Below are positions 23,253-35,143 of a stretch of 64,000 nucleotides of DNA, piece by piece. The notes under the pieces were generated by a model. The model was not told the origin of the DNA and did no database searches. It saw only the letters and a list, made by a program, of their open reading frames with translations. Numbering within the stretch: the first letter of the stretch is position 1; each line of letters begins with the position of its first letter. The stretch covers positions 33,232,398 through 33,296,397 of the forward strand of contig NC_054865.1 of assembly GCF_018320785.1 (NCBI RefSeq), given 5' to 3'. The stretch comes from Cheilinus undulatus (Eukaryota > Chordata > Actinopteri > Labriformes > Labridae). The position numbers were made by a program, and so were the translations under genes.

Positions 23253-24089
23253 TCACATTTTCTTCCGGACGTTAAAAGCCACAGTGTTCCCGTACAGCAG
23301 TCTGTCCCGCTCCCGCACCTCCTCCTGCAGCTTGGCCTCAGCCACCCGGAGCTGACGGATGGTCGCCTTCATCTCCTTCATCTTCACCTCCATCAGTGCG
23401 ATGATGTCCCGCTGCTCGTTCAGTTTCCGCAGCAGCTCTGCAGACGTGGTGCCGGTGGTCAGTGAATACGAGTGGTCGAGCGGGCTGCTGGTCACACTTA
23501 CGTACTGCGCGGGCTGCTGCTGCTGCAAGATGGACGCGTTATCCACGGTTGCGACGTCGGCGGTCAGCTCTTCTGCGGAGCTGATCGGTGCTGTGTAACA
23601 AGTCCCCTCTGCTTGAACGGGCAACCGCGCCGTGCCCAGGTACTCCCCGTTTTGGCCTATCTGAACCACGGCGATGCTGTCGTCGCTCGCCTCGCCGCCG
23701 GTGTTTCCCTCGGCTCCTTCTGCCGCGTTGCTCACGACGCTGGTGATGATAATCCCGGAGGTCGCTGCAGCGGCGCGGGCAGGAGCCGCCGCGGACACTT
23801 TCCTACCCCTGCCCCTCCGACTCCTGCGCTCATTCACGCCCCGCAGAGGAAAGAGGGACGGTACTCTAATAGTGTATGTTTTCCTCCCGCCTGCAAAATG
23901 CACACTGCAGACTCTGTGTCCTGTGGTGGGCTGGAAGGTGCTAAAGCAGCCACTGACCCCGGCCCGGGAGATGTTCCTCAGCCACATCTCCCTCAGCGTG
24001 GTGTCTTTAGGAAATGTGTAAAAACGTAACTCCCGGTCCCGATGAGAGTTGTTGTAGCACCCAGGCACGCAGCAGGTGAACCCGGGCAT
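23253..24089 (-). CDS. thap11: THAP domain-containing protein 11 (Ronin), intronless
   Basis: Nuclear zinc-finger transcription factor that works with HCFC1 and ZNF143 at housekeeping and metabolic promoters. Single-exon frame of 278 residues. The N-terminal THAP domain (about 1-88) starts MPGFTCCVPGC and has the C2CH zinc ligands C6, C11, C61 and H64, with the AVPTIF-like end FPLRGVNER. The motif DHSY (about residue 212) fits the HCF-1-binding [DE]HxY signature, and a C-terminal coiled coil (about 220-270) follows. Human THAP11 is about 314 residues and carries a long polyglutamine tract after the THAP domain; here that place holds a basic RRSRRGRGRK stretch and Ala/Gly-rich sequence. An in-frame ATG nine codons upstream exists, but MPGF is the conserved start. 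CpG-rich relative to its flanks, as expected for this gene. Confidence 0.95.
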   Translation of the reverse strand: MPGFTCCVPGCYNNSHRDRELRFYTFPKDTTLREMWLRNISRAGVSGCFSTFQPTTGHRVCSVHFAGGRKTYTIRVPSLFPLRGVNERRSRRGRGRKVSAAAPARAAAATSGIIITSVVSNAAEGAEGNTGGEASDDSIAVVQIGQNGEYLGTARLPVQAEGTCYTAPISSAEELTADVATVDNASILQQQQPAQYVSVTSSPLDHSYSLTTGTTSAELLRKLNEQRDIIALMEVKMKEMKATIRQLRVAEAKLQEEVRERDRLLYGNTVAFNVRKKM

Positions 24090-24200
24090 GTTTACCTCAA
24101 TGCCGAGGATATACACACCGTCTTCTGGTTCAGTTTATGTTATTTAGATGTTGTTTCTTATTTGTATGCGTTGTTGCAAGCTCAGTGGCCTGCAAGCGGA

Positions 24201-24219
24201 ACTACACGTCCCACAACGC
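24201..24219 (+). promoter_or_regulatory. ZNF143/THAP11-type motif, upstream of thap11
   Basis: ACTACACGTCCCACAACGC matches the established ZNF143/THAP11 composite motif ACTACAnnTCCCAnnATGC with one mismatch (ATGC to ACGC). It lies 112 bp upstream of the thap11 start codon, on the strand opposite to the gene. Confidence 0.6.
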
Positions 24220-24414
24220 TAGCTACTTCCTGTTTATTTTTCACCCAAAGCGAACCACTCTCGATCACACGAAGTCAGAATCCACCCGAATTTATCCGAA
24301 CCAAGCTTTTAGAAAACTATTTTTATGCAGAACTTAAGGCTAATGTTAAGTTTTAGGAGGTGAAGGAGCTTGTTTCTCTCGCAGTGTTATCAAACAAACC
24401 GTCCAGTATCGAGA

Positions 24415-24439
24415 ACTAAAAGTCCCACAATTCCTTGCG
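24415..24439 (+). promoter_or_regulatory. Second ZNF143/THAP11-type motif
   Basis: ACTAAAAGTCCCACAATTCC followed by TTGCG fits the longer form ACTACAnnTCCCAnnATGCnnYGCG with two mismatches. It has the same orientation as the first site, about 214 bp further from thap11. Confidence 0.55.
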
Positions 24440-27145
24440 CGCTTTGTGCGCCAAGTCCTTTAGTGCAGCACCGCCTCTTGTGGTCAGTGACTCGTAGCTG
24501 ACTTTTGAGCTGAGAGAGAACACGGCACTATACCATTTTTGTGTCCATCAAAACTAATCATATTAGGACCAAACAATACTTTTTTTCAGTGATTAAATAA
24601 ATAAGAATTGGTTAAGTTCAAAAATCGCTATTCTGAACTTTAATTCAATTTCAATTTAATTAATAAACCATTTGTCTATAAGATCAGGCTATTTATTTGG
24701 AGAACCTGGGTCCAGGTCAGGCCCCTGAGGTCATTTTAACTGGCCCTTTAAGTAGACTACTTAGGCTTCAAGATGATTAAAATAATAATGTCAGTTTATT
24801 ACATTTTTATGATTATCTGTCACATTTATTTCCCAGTCCTACCTCACAGTGTTACAGTTATCCTTTACATCTCCTCTCACTGGTGCCTGATAAATGCACT
24901 GCCCGCTGCTCCACCTATGGACATGCCTTTGCAAGCACATAAGCCAGTAAACTAGACAAAATGTCTCTTCTACTTAAAAAGGAGATAAAGAGAACAGACA
25001 GTTCAACAGTGAATGTATGGAGAAGTTTGTATTTTTATCTTTGTGCAATATCTGTGTGCTTACTCTGCAAGAAGTTCGTTCAAGTGTGCAAGGAAGAGAA
25101 GGAATTTCAAAAGAACTCATGCCAATTTTAAGACCAAATAGCCCAGATTTTTGCTACAACAACACTTTAGGGCCCATATTCAGGGCAAAGACAATGCACC
25201 CCTTTGCAGGCACGTGCAGGACAAGTGAGAGCTAAATCAGCATTATCACTACTGGCATGGTTTTTAGGTAAAAAGAAAAAGTCATTTACAAGTGTAACAA
25301 ACCATCAAGACATGTGTGCTTGTATCAACAGAGGAGGTTGTTAGAGAGGAGAAAATCCAAATAGCTTGATGCACTGAAGCCAGAAAAAATATTCTACATA
25401 TTTTATGTCATAGAGTATCTCCCAGACCCTTCATGGGGACGCTATTCAGGAACTGGCCCTCATTCCAATTTTAAACAGCACTGTCCTATGGGGAAAGTCA
25501 AGGCACTTATGGCATCAGCATTAGAGTCAGATAGACAGTACAATGTAGGCGAATGCTATCAAAAATCAAAATAAAAACTATAGAAAATAAGAACAACAAA
25601 GTTTTAAAAATTGACTATATATATAGTATATGTACATACATACAAAATATTATAAATTTCACCAAAAGGAGCTCTCAGATAAGAATAATTTGGGCAATTT
25701 AATGTTGCCCCCCACCCCCACACGCACACACACACAATCAGTTGTGTAATGATTGTTATCATGGAAAGACAGTTATGCAGGCTGAAACTGGGGCGAGCAC
25801 AGCACAGCAACTAATTATCAGAATCAATGTTTCCCTGTTTGTAATCGGGCTGGGCAATATAATGAGTTTATAAGATATGTCAATAGCTTTTATTTTCAAA
25901 TGAGATAGGTCAAGTTACTAATGTTTACAAAGGATATTAACATTATGTTTCTTTCCACATTTGGTTAACCATTCTGACCATTAAACAAATCGGCCTAACT
26001 ACATACCAGGCATATTGTTCAGTAAAAAGGGTGTTTACATTAAGAATCTTTAACAGTGATACACTTAATGACACCATGATAATCTATTTAGAATTTTTAG
26101 TCTAAATGGGGCAACATTTTTTATTTTATTCAAGGAGTCTGTGTCAAATATTGATATATTATGTGTTAAACACTTTTTAAATTTTTTTTTCATCAATATG
26201 TAGTTTATGTTTGTGTCACTTTTCATGTGAATTGACATTGATCAGCTTGCTGTTAATAAAAGTTCCTGCTATGTGACTTTGGCACAAAGATCCAGTGCCA
26301 TGTAAACATTAGACCTACTTTGAGATCTTAATGAAGACTCATGTTAAAATTTATGTAGCAACCACTAAAAAAGTTAATCCAAAGAAATGCATCAGAAATA
26401 ACTATTAAAGTGATTTTTTAATTTTTAGTTGGAAGGCTTTTTTTCTCTTTAAATTAAAGTCCATTTATTTTCTCAAACCCATAACTGGCAATAAGAACTG
26501 TAAACGGTATCTAAATGCTGGCCCATTTGAAGAATGTAAAATAAAACATGAAACATGAAAGGAAATGTTGAGCTACAATTAGAACTACATGCTAGACGCA
26601 TTTTATTTCATTTCATTTTTGCTATTAGAAATTTAGAAATACAATGATTAACAAATTGATGTTTAACCGATAATTAAATAATGAGAAATGAATAAAGTCA
26701 ATGGAGATTGTAGACAAACCACAAAAAGTTTTTCGTAATTTCAAGAGACCTTCATCAATGTATATACTAAATAAAACAAGTTACAAATTCCACAATTTTA
26801 CCAAGAATCTTGTTGGCTGGATTCTGGACTTTAACATTTGGACAGTGGACAGTGTGCGGGAGTTTTCTTTGAACAGTAAACTGAATTTTGAACTCCCATT
26901 CCTTGCATTATGCAGCTTTTTCCGTAACCAAGTCTGTGATTGAGAGTAATTATATTTGTTCTGTTTATTAGCTAGTTTGGTTTGAAACCAACCCTTTATC
27001 CGAAAAAAAAGGTTTAACGAGGGCAGCCCTTTTTCTGTTGGGTGTCTGAGGCTTGCTAAAACTTGCTTGATTTTCTGTTGGTGACCCATCTCCAGCCTCT
27101 TGTAGTATCTCTGGTCGTCTCCACAGTCCCGTCGTTGCTACTGAA
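24440..27145. other. Intergenic DNA between divergent thap11 and gfod2
   Basis: AT-rich, with a CA repeat at 25719-25737 and the phrase GGGCTGGGCAATATAATG at about 25849 that resembles one end of a 'TAGGGCTG' MITE without a clear partner. No exon was recognised. Confidence 0.5.
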
Positions 27146-27160
27146 GTTACCATTAGCAAC
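27146..27160 (+). promoter_or_regulatory. X-box (RFX-binding) motif
   Basis: GTTACCATTAGCAAC fits the X-box consensus GTNRCC-N(0-3)-RGYAAC exactly. It lies in a locally GC-richer patch (27100-27400) that is the best candidate for the gfod2 promoter; a possible 5' UTR donor, CAG|GTAACG, lies at about 27220. Confidence 0.4.
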
Positions 27161-28562
27161 TGGCCAGCGCCCGTAGGAGTACGTATAACTGCTGTCGATG
27201 CTGTCCTGATAAATACAGCAGGTAACGTAAGCATTTGTTACTTTATACTAGGTACCATTGTCAGACTAAGATTAAAATAGTTTCTTGAATAAAATGTAGT
27301 CATAACTCTCTAAAGTACCAATGCTTATCGCGAGCTTTTAGAGTTCACTAAACGGCTGTCTGGCCCGGCTAGCGCAGTGCTAGCTAACGTAAGCTAGCTG
27401 AGTGTGAGTGAACCTCAGCTATCTGGAGCATATGTTCCTGTATTAGCCAGATAATTTGGCCACTTTATGTTTCATATGTGGTAGAAATTATAGCCAATGC
27501 ACAGATTTTTATTGATATATACGAGGACATATTCTTGTGACAGGACCTTGTTATGTGTTGACCCAGCGGCAGTACACAGCTAGGTTATTCCCAGAGTAGT
27601 TTATGTGTGATAAGAGACTGTCTTTAGCCTCTCCCAAACTTGTTAGTGTATTTTCAACATGTAGTGTTTGTTTAGCTGCGAAGCTTGAATACTGAGTGGA
27701 TGCAGTGAGAGAGAAGGCGACACAGGCAAAGCAGGTGCACAGGCACACATCAGTCTGTTGTTGAACAGTCGTGCTACAAAGACAAGGCATCATCTAATCT
27801 GATAAATGTTTTGAATAGACGAACCATTACTTTTAACCGTTTTACCTTTATTAGAGCACATTCAAATAGAAGCTGCCACATCACCTTTTATAAAGATCTA
27901 AAGCACAGAAGGAAGTTGCTCTTATCATCTTACAACAAATACACGGAGGACTGATATCCACCATGGACCATGACAGAAAAGGGAATGAGGTAACTGAAGA
28001 GTAGGGAGACCTCAGATGTACTACGCCACTCACGCTTTCATGTTTAGCAACACTTCATCAAGGCTGAACGTTATTAGGAATATATCCAGCTGTTCTGTCT
28101 GCAAGTTTTTGCCACTTGATAAGTGTTTCACCTGGCATAAGGTGCATTCGCACCAGAGGTAGGGATGATGTTTACTTTTGGTGGGTGTGGATCTTTCTGG
28201 AATGGCATGTTAACTATGCAGCGGGGCACAATGTAGGTTGCTGTGACAGACTGATGAAAAAGAAAAACTGGTCCATTTCCTCTACTGGACATGTTTGGCC
28301 TGTTTTTTGTTATTGTCATTGTATCTGGTGTTCTTCCTGCATTACAGGGAAGTAACTGCTTTAGCTGAATCAGGGATGCATGGTTTTAAAATGTGGTGTT
28401 TAAAAGTTTGGTAACCATTCATTATATTTTTTCAGGTACTTCCAGCTCTTCTTGATATCAAGACAAAGAAAAGGCCTTGACAGATCAGTGAATCATCAGC
28501 TAATGGGATATTTGTGATGGTGACCATGGTTAACACATAAGGTTGCTGTAAGTGGCACTACC

Positions 28563-31500
28563 ATGTTGCCAGGAGTGGGTGTGTTTGGCACTGGGAGCAC
28601 AGCCCGGGTGCTGGTCCCATTGTTGAAAGCTGAAGGCTTTGAGGTTCATGCACTCTGGGGTAGAAGTGAGGAGGAAGCATGCTGCTTGGCAAAAGAGCTT
28701 GGCATCCCATTTCACACCAGCCGATCTGATGATGTTCTTCTACACCAAGATGTCGACCTTGTGTGCATCTATATTCCTCCCTCGATGACAAGGCAGATTG
28801 CTGTCAAAGCATTAGGTAAACAATCATAAACATCTACATGAAACACAACATTTTTTGTATGAAATTCAACTGTCTATGCCAGTGGTTCTCAACTGGTGGG
28901 TAGGGACCCCAAAGTGGGTCACAAAGAAAGACACTGTGCCAAATTATCTGAGACTCAATAAAACATAAATGTTTTCTCCTGTTTCATTGTTTAATTACAT
29001 CGTTTATCCTGCCTTAAGGCCAAGCTCTGCTATTTTTTATAAAATACATCTGATTTACAAAAAAAGATCTCCAAAATTTGGGTTGCAATTCTCCTTGAGG
29101 AGTTGATGGTGACTCCCGTGACTTAACCAGTTGAGAACCAATGGTGTATGCCTTTGATGGTCTGTTTTGTCTAAAAATATCAGGAATATTTTGTGTTTAC
29201 CTTTTGCACATTTCCAATGTAACATGACCAATAACATGACCATAAAGATACACATAAAACACATGGCAGAGTTCCTCTGTAATTTGTGTCTCTAGTTTTA
29301 TATTTGGGATGTTTGCAGTGACAATAATTAACATGATGTCATGGAATGTAGTTATTGGAGAGAAAACTGAAACTGAGACAACTACATACACAAACGCATG
29401 ATTCCTCACACTTCACATCTGAACTAAACATCTTCCACAGATGGTCATATCAGAGGAGATCTATAAAGTTAACTAACTGTATCTGATGGAATTCCTGAGT
29501 GTTGACCTAAGCTTCCTGTTTTAGTTGCAACTTCCTGAGTGAGTCCCCACCAAAGGATTTACCCACAGCAATACCTCCCATAGATACTGTAGGCTACTGA
29601 TCTCCATGTATAAGAAGTATGTATTTCTACTGTGCTAGCACATGCTCTTGCAGGACAATAATTACATTTTTTACAATCATACCAGAACCCAAGAACTGCA
29701 CAGAAATGCCATCTAAGGTAATCACATCCACAGTGTCACAGCACTGAGAACCCCCGCATGCTCCACTAAGATAAGCTGCTCTTCACACCATTTTAAAGAT
29801 ACACAAGTGTCTTATTAATAGAAATAACTTGCTAAAACTGGCCTGTCCTGTTTCCATAATGCTGGTTTTAAGAGTCAGTTGCTGGTCAGGCTGAGAGTTT
29901 GTTATGATAAAGGCAGCTGTTTCAAACATATGTGTAGTAGGAAAGACCCTGACTAAGGGTTTAATGGCATCTAATCTGATTGGTTAGATCTGCCTATACT
30001 GATTGTTGTGAGTCTTTTCTTTTTTCACTCACTGGGCCATACATTCTTATTCGCAAACGTAGACTTGGAATAACAATTTATTACCTCTGCTAAGGGGGTT
30101 ATGTGATTGGCAGGGTTTGTTAGTTTGATAGTAAGTTAGTTTGTTAGCAACATAACTCAAAAAGTTGTGGATGGATTTTGATGAAATTTTCAGGAAATGG
30201 CATGAGGAAGAACTTATTAAATTTTGGGAGTGATACGGATCATTGCTGGATCCAGGATTTTTTTTAAAGGATTCTTTACTATTGGGAGATAGGGCTGATG
30301 GCGGAGGTCTACGCTCTCACATGCTTTTCTAGTTCTATTATAGGACCTGATCAACAGAGGATCAGTATTAATTGTGGACCTCTGATATTTTGTAATAACC
30401 ATGGAGGATGTCTGTGTTTTTAATCCTGTGAGAATCAACCTTGTCTGTAATTTATATAGTACAAATTTCAGAGCAAATTATCAACCATATTCCAGCACAC
30501 ACAGAGCTCCTCTGATATTAGTAATCCAGTCTGAATCAGCATCTCTGCACCTTTTTTATGGTTGGCATAAAACAGAGGCTGCATTGGACATTATAAACAA
30601 GTGTTATGATGTATAAAGACTATTTAGAGTGCTTTTTTCAATTAATTTCACTGTTTGTTTAAAATATATAATATAAATAATAATAGAGGCAGAAAAACCA
30701 AGATAGGCTTCATGTATATTTGAAACAATCATCAACACCTTCATTTGCAACAAAAGAATAATTCATTGGTCACTTTCTGATCCGTTTATTTTTTTTGCTG
30801 TATAACCTGGCCTCCCTCTCCGACTTAGGAGGTATATGTCAGAGTGTGTGATGTAGAAGTTGGTATCTTTTGAATTTTTAAGAAATGTTAAGTATTTGGT
30901 TACCTCAATTATGCTTACCCCTCACTTCCCTTCTCTGTCTGCAGGTATAGGTAAGAATGTCGTATGTGAAAAAGCTGCAACTGCTGTGGACTCATTCAAG
31001 ATGGTGACAGCAGCTAGATACTACCCCCAGCTGCTAAGCATCATGGGTAATACCCTTCGCTTCCTACCAGCATTTGTTGCCATGCGGCAGTTGCTGGTGG
31101 AAGGTTACGTTGGAGAAATACAGGTGTGTGATGTTCGAGTCTATGGCCCAAGCCTCCTGGATCAGTCCTATGGCTGGACGTGTGAGGAGCTGATGGGAGG
31201 AGGTGGTCTGCACACTGTCGGCTCTGCCATCATTGACCTTTTAAGTTACCTGACAGGTGCACGAGCCCAGCGTGTCCACGGTTTACTGCGGACATTTGTG
31301 CAACAGAACAATCTGATTCGAGGTATTCGCCGTGTCACCAGTGATGATTTCTGCTTCTTTCAAATGTTGATGGGGGGAACTGTGTCTAGCTCTGGTGGCG
31401 TGTGTTGCACTGTGACCCTAAACTTCAACATGCCAGGGTCGTTTGTGCACGAGGTTATGGTTGTTGGATCATCCGGGAGACTGGTTGCCAGGGGGACAGA

Positions 31501-31846
31501 GCTGTACGGTCAGCGTAATGGGAATAAATGTGAGGAGCTGTTGCTCGGCGAAAGTGGCTGGGTAGGACCAGAGGTGAGAGAGATGCCCATGCCTCACCTG
31601 CAGGGGTTGAGCGCCATGGTAAAATCACTGAGACAGTCTTTTCAGGCTCATGAGGAGCGCAGGTCATGGGCGCGAGGCCCGGTTGCCATGGCGCCAACAT
31701 TTGAGGATGGTCTGTATGTGCAGACGGTGGTGGAGGCGGTGAAGCGGTCCAGCTGTACTGGAGAATGGGAGTGTGTTGAGATCATGAGTCAAGAGCCAGA
31801 TCCGAATCACAACCTGTGTGAAGCTCTGCAGAGAAACAAGAACTGA
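28563..31846 (+). CDS. gfod2: Glucose-fructose oxidoreductase domain protein 2, two coding exons
   Basis: Member of the Gfo/Idh/MocA oxidoreductase family. Metazoan GFOD2 is reported as secreted and linked to extracellular matrix organisation; its enzymatic substrate is not established. CDS is join(28563..28815, 30945..31846): 1155 nt, 384 residues, against 385 in human. The N-terminal Rossmann fold begins [17 protein letters not shown], with the GxGxxA nucleotide-binding motif. VVCEKAAT, just after the splice join, holds the family's Glu-Lys. [17 protein letters not shown] and [13 protein letters not shown] are typical of GFOD1/2. The start has A at -3. An acceptor at 28431-28435 suggests the first part of this exon (from 28436) is 5' UTR and that further non-coding exons lie upstream. 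Compared with my memory of human GFOD2, residues TVSSSG after QMLMGG look like an insertion. Confidence 0.95.
28880..29143. mobile_element. hAT-type MITE in the gfod2 intron
   Basis: 264 bp with ends CAGTGGTTCTCAACTGGT and, on the other strand, CATTGGTTCTCAACTGGT, flanked by GTCTATGC (28872-28879) and GTGTATGC (29144-29151), 7 of 8 matching. The 'CAGTGGTTCTCAA' end is shared by a widespread vertebrate hAT (Charlie-like) group. No coding frame. Confidence 0.88.
30079..30338 (+). repeat. Dispersed animal repeat in the gfod2 intron
   Basis: Phrases 'ttattacctctgctaaggggg', 'ataactcaaaaagttgtgg', 'atggattttgatgaaattt', 'tttgggagtgatacggatca' and 'gcggaggtctacgctctc' are ones I recognise from repeats common in fish and other aquatic animals. 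The class is not known to me and the boundaries are approximate. Confidence 0.5.
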
Positions 31847-34800
31847 CAATATTTAAACACCGGGTGCGACACTACTACAAAACTAAGCTCTGAATGTTTC
31901 CCTTTAACTCTGTTGCTCAGCAGATCACATCACATATGACTTCTGTTGGCTTCTCTGCATCTGAATTAAGAAAACATGAATATCTTTACTCTCACAGTCA
32001 CGATAAAATAGATAAACACAGCTCCATTATTCTAATTCTAAAAAAACATTATAATGTGCACATTAGCATGTTAGGGTTGCGCCAGCTTTGCAAAAGTTCA
32101 AATGTAACCTAGTTGAATGTATATTCTTCGCTATGATGTAGCTTCGATCTCACAAGAAGCTCCTAGTAGGTTAATATTCTTTGTATAATTCATTGTCATG
32201 AGTCATGGACTATTGTTTTTGAGTTTACTTGGAGGATTAGGAGGAGCTCAGGGTTTAAATGCGGTTTGGTGTAAGAAGTGTTTTTTCTTCGACAGATTAC
32301 ATATTTAAAATGAATTATGATAGCTAAGAATCCAAGCAAAATCAGACTGTTAAATAATCTCTTTTTGTTGACAATTTCCGCACCTGATCTTTCCATTTTT
32401 TATTTTACAGTGCCTGTAGATTAAGAATTTAGACTTAAATTATTACCTAATCATTAGGTTTTTTAAATGTTTTGTATACACATTCAGTTTGAGGTTTAAT
32501 GGCAGTTAACAGAGGTTACTTTAAGCAGTAAGCCTCCTTAGAGGCAATTAGGCATGATTACCAATATTGAAACAAACACTGCATTAACAATACTTTCACT
32601 GATTGGTTAAAATAAAATCAAAACATCAGTTGTGACAATATTTTGGTTAGTCCAGACATTACTCTACAGTCTAAAATGAACTTAGCATCTCTGCGGTTCA
32701 ACCAAACAGTGCCACAGCTGGACTTACAACCTAGCAATTTTCAACATTGGGTTTAATGGGGACTTCAAGCTATATAAATAGGCTGAACTTGTGCACAGCT
32801 GGTGCAACAGGCTACCGTACTGTGCTTAGTAGCAGTCATTGTACTCATTCACTGAACATTGACTACATGGAGTCATCATTGTGACTCTACTTTTGTCACA
32901 CATATCAGTGGGGATTCCCTGATTGTGGCAGTTTGTTTAATATATCCTGTTTTCTTTAAAGTTAAGGCATCAGACCATTAGGGGTGAATTTGTTGGAGAT
33001 TATAATCAGTACACCATGAAATATTGACAAGACATCAAGACAAGAAATCAAAAACAAAACTGCTAAGTTGTGTATTCTCTTCTTGTTTTAATTTTTTATT
33101 TATCGATTTGCTTAATAGCCATGTCCCATGTAATTTGTCCCAAACATTGATCCCAGATTACAATAACACAAAGTTAATAATCCAGCTGAAAACATATTTG
33201 TCAAACATGTTCATGTGTTTTGGTTGTCATGTATTCACAACACTAATTGCACCTTTTTTTCTGAAGGGAAGGTTACCTCAGACATGAATGTGAATATGCC
33301 AGCAAAATGATGATTTGACTAACAAAATCCTTTCTCTTTGTTAGTGTGAAGTGGGGTTAGTGGCAGAAGTCAAATGATGCTCCACTGGAGCACAGCCTCT
33401 CTAAAAACAGAATGAGAATAATAGAGCTGTTTAGAGTTTACTTTTATTTCAATTTCATTTTTAAAATGTGCAAGATACAAATATTTATAGGTGGAACAAG
33501 ACCAGGGATTAAGTTAAATAAGCTATGTGGAACATAAAATGACTTAAGTTTATTTGTAGCATTACCCCTCAAAATGCTTGCTTTTAAATATTTTAGGTTC
33601 TGCTTAAACAATGTAGGAAAGAGAAGTGCAACAAGTTAATAATTTCCTTTTTTGGAGAAGTAAATTCCAGTTGTCCCACGTTCACTGTGGGGGAAAAAAA
33701 CTTCACATTTTTCGAGTCGTCATCATCCATGAACTCCATCTTTTCTTTATTTCTTAAAAAAAAAAACTACCATTTTGCATATAAAAACACAGCTTCAAAA
33801 TACACATTCTGTTTTAATTTTATTTCAGAGAAATACATTAACACAATTATTTTGTGCCTTTTTTCACTGGAACCTTATTGATGGTTATCCTTTTCAACAT
33901 TGAGAATGACTATGAAGAAAGAAATTGCCAACTTTTACAGTCACCTGTCAAACAATTTAGTGCTCAAAGTTCATATTAAATGTTTCAATTGCAATTTTGT
34001 AGACGCAGGCTAATTACTGACATTACTAAACACTGACTTTCCAATGTCTAGATGTCCAAAAGCAAAGTCTGAAGGAAATGGAAAACTAAATTAGAGTGTG
34101 TGTTAAAGGTTTGTTTACATGCGTAGAAGTTATTTTATTTGTTTTTTAAGATTTATTTAACATATTTTGTAGCTATTCATAGAGTGGAGCTACTATGCAT
34201 CCTCTTTTACTGTTCATCCTTTAACCTTACTGATCTTTTCACTGAGTAGAATCACTGGATTTGATGTATGTGAGTAAAAATGTGCAATGCAGACTAAGAG
34301 CAGGAAGTGTGAAACAGTTTACAGTTGTAGTCACTAACTGAACCTCACTTCTGCTGAATATGTCATATTTCCCACATAGGATCTGTAGTTAAAATACATG
34401 TAACATGCTTACCTCAAGCTTTCCCAACAGTGCTTTACAAAAACAATGCGTTGAGTTTACACTTTGTGTCTTCACATAACTCTAGCCTGCAGGATGCACC
34501 ATGACCACCACTATTTAAAAACATTCCAACTGAATGTTCATTGTTTTGGGTTTTTCTTTTTGCACTGATGTTTGAAAAAATGGCATATTTAAAATGTTTG
34601 ATGCTTGTACCAGCCAGCTCATTACACCACTGAGTTTGTATGTCTAAGGAAAGCCGTTTGTATTTATTTATGTCTTGTGTGGAGAAAGTTTGCCAGCACT
34701 CAGTGTTTGTGTTTTTATCCTGTGAATTCCTGTTTTACGCTGTAATATTTATCTTATGTAGATTTAGAGTTGTTTTAATTGATAACATGGCTTTTTGAGC

Positions 34801-35127
34801 ACGTGTTGCTTTTTTTTTCAAACTTTAATGTTCATCTGCTTGACAGATAATTCCTTAAATAAATTCAGTTGTATTCACCTCTTCTCTTTGGTGTTTAGTC
34901 ATTTTGAAGGAATAAAGGTGAGTATCTTTGAAGTATACTCTTCTTAAAGTATCCAAGACAGTACAAAATGTTGGAGTCGAGGCTAGATGTTTCAGACTGT
35001 TGGTTTTCAGTATGTTTGATGCATATTAAAATGTGTTTTCCCCTTAAAACACAAAAAAATCTCAACTTTTTTTTCTGAAGATCTAAACCTGATGCCGCTA
35101 TTCCTCCGGATGTGACGTTTTGGTAGA
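31847..35127. other. gfod2 3' flank, probable long 3' UTR
   Basis: No coding exon seen in 3.3 kb. AT-rich throughout. An AATAAA at 34858-34863 followed by a GT-rich TTTGGTGTTT (34886-34895) is a good poly(A) site and could end a roughly 3-kb gfod2 3' UTR. Earlier signals could be used instead. Confidence 0.45.
34858..34863 (+). terminator. Candidate poly(A) signal for gfod2
   Basis: AATAAA with a GT-rich downstream element about 25 bases later, on the gfod2 strand, about 420 bp before the next gene's start codon. Confidence 0.4.
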
Positions 35128-35143
35128 GCAGTGCATTATGGGG
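35128..35143 (-). promoter_or_regulatory. ZNF143-type core motif upstream of the BED gene
   Basis: Read on the minus strand it is CCCCATAATGCACTGC, matching the ZNF143 core YCCCAnnATGCAnYGC. It is 140 bp upstream of the BED gene start codon and next to CCGGATGTGACG (35107-35118), which looks like an ETS/CRE-type promoter patch. The extra ACTACA half-site is present only at an off-by-one spacing. Confidence 0.5.

Noticed and set aside
23472-24029. 185-codon open frame antisense to thap11
   Set aside because: It is the shadow of the CpG-rich thap11 coding strand and has no recognisable domain.
25849-26200. GGGCTGGGCAATATAATG resembling one end of a TAGGGCTG MITE
   Set aside because: No inverted partner or flanking duplication within several hundred bases.
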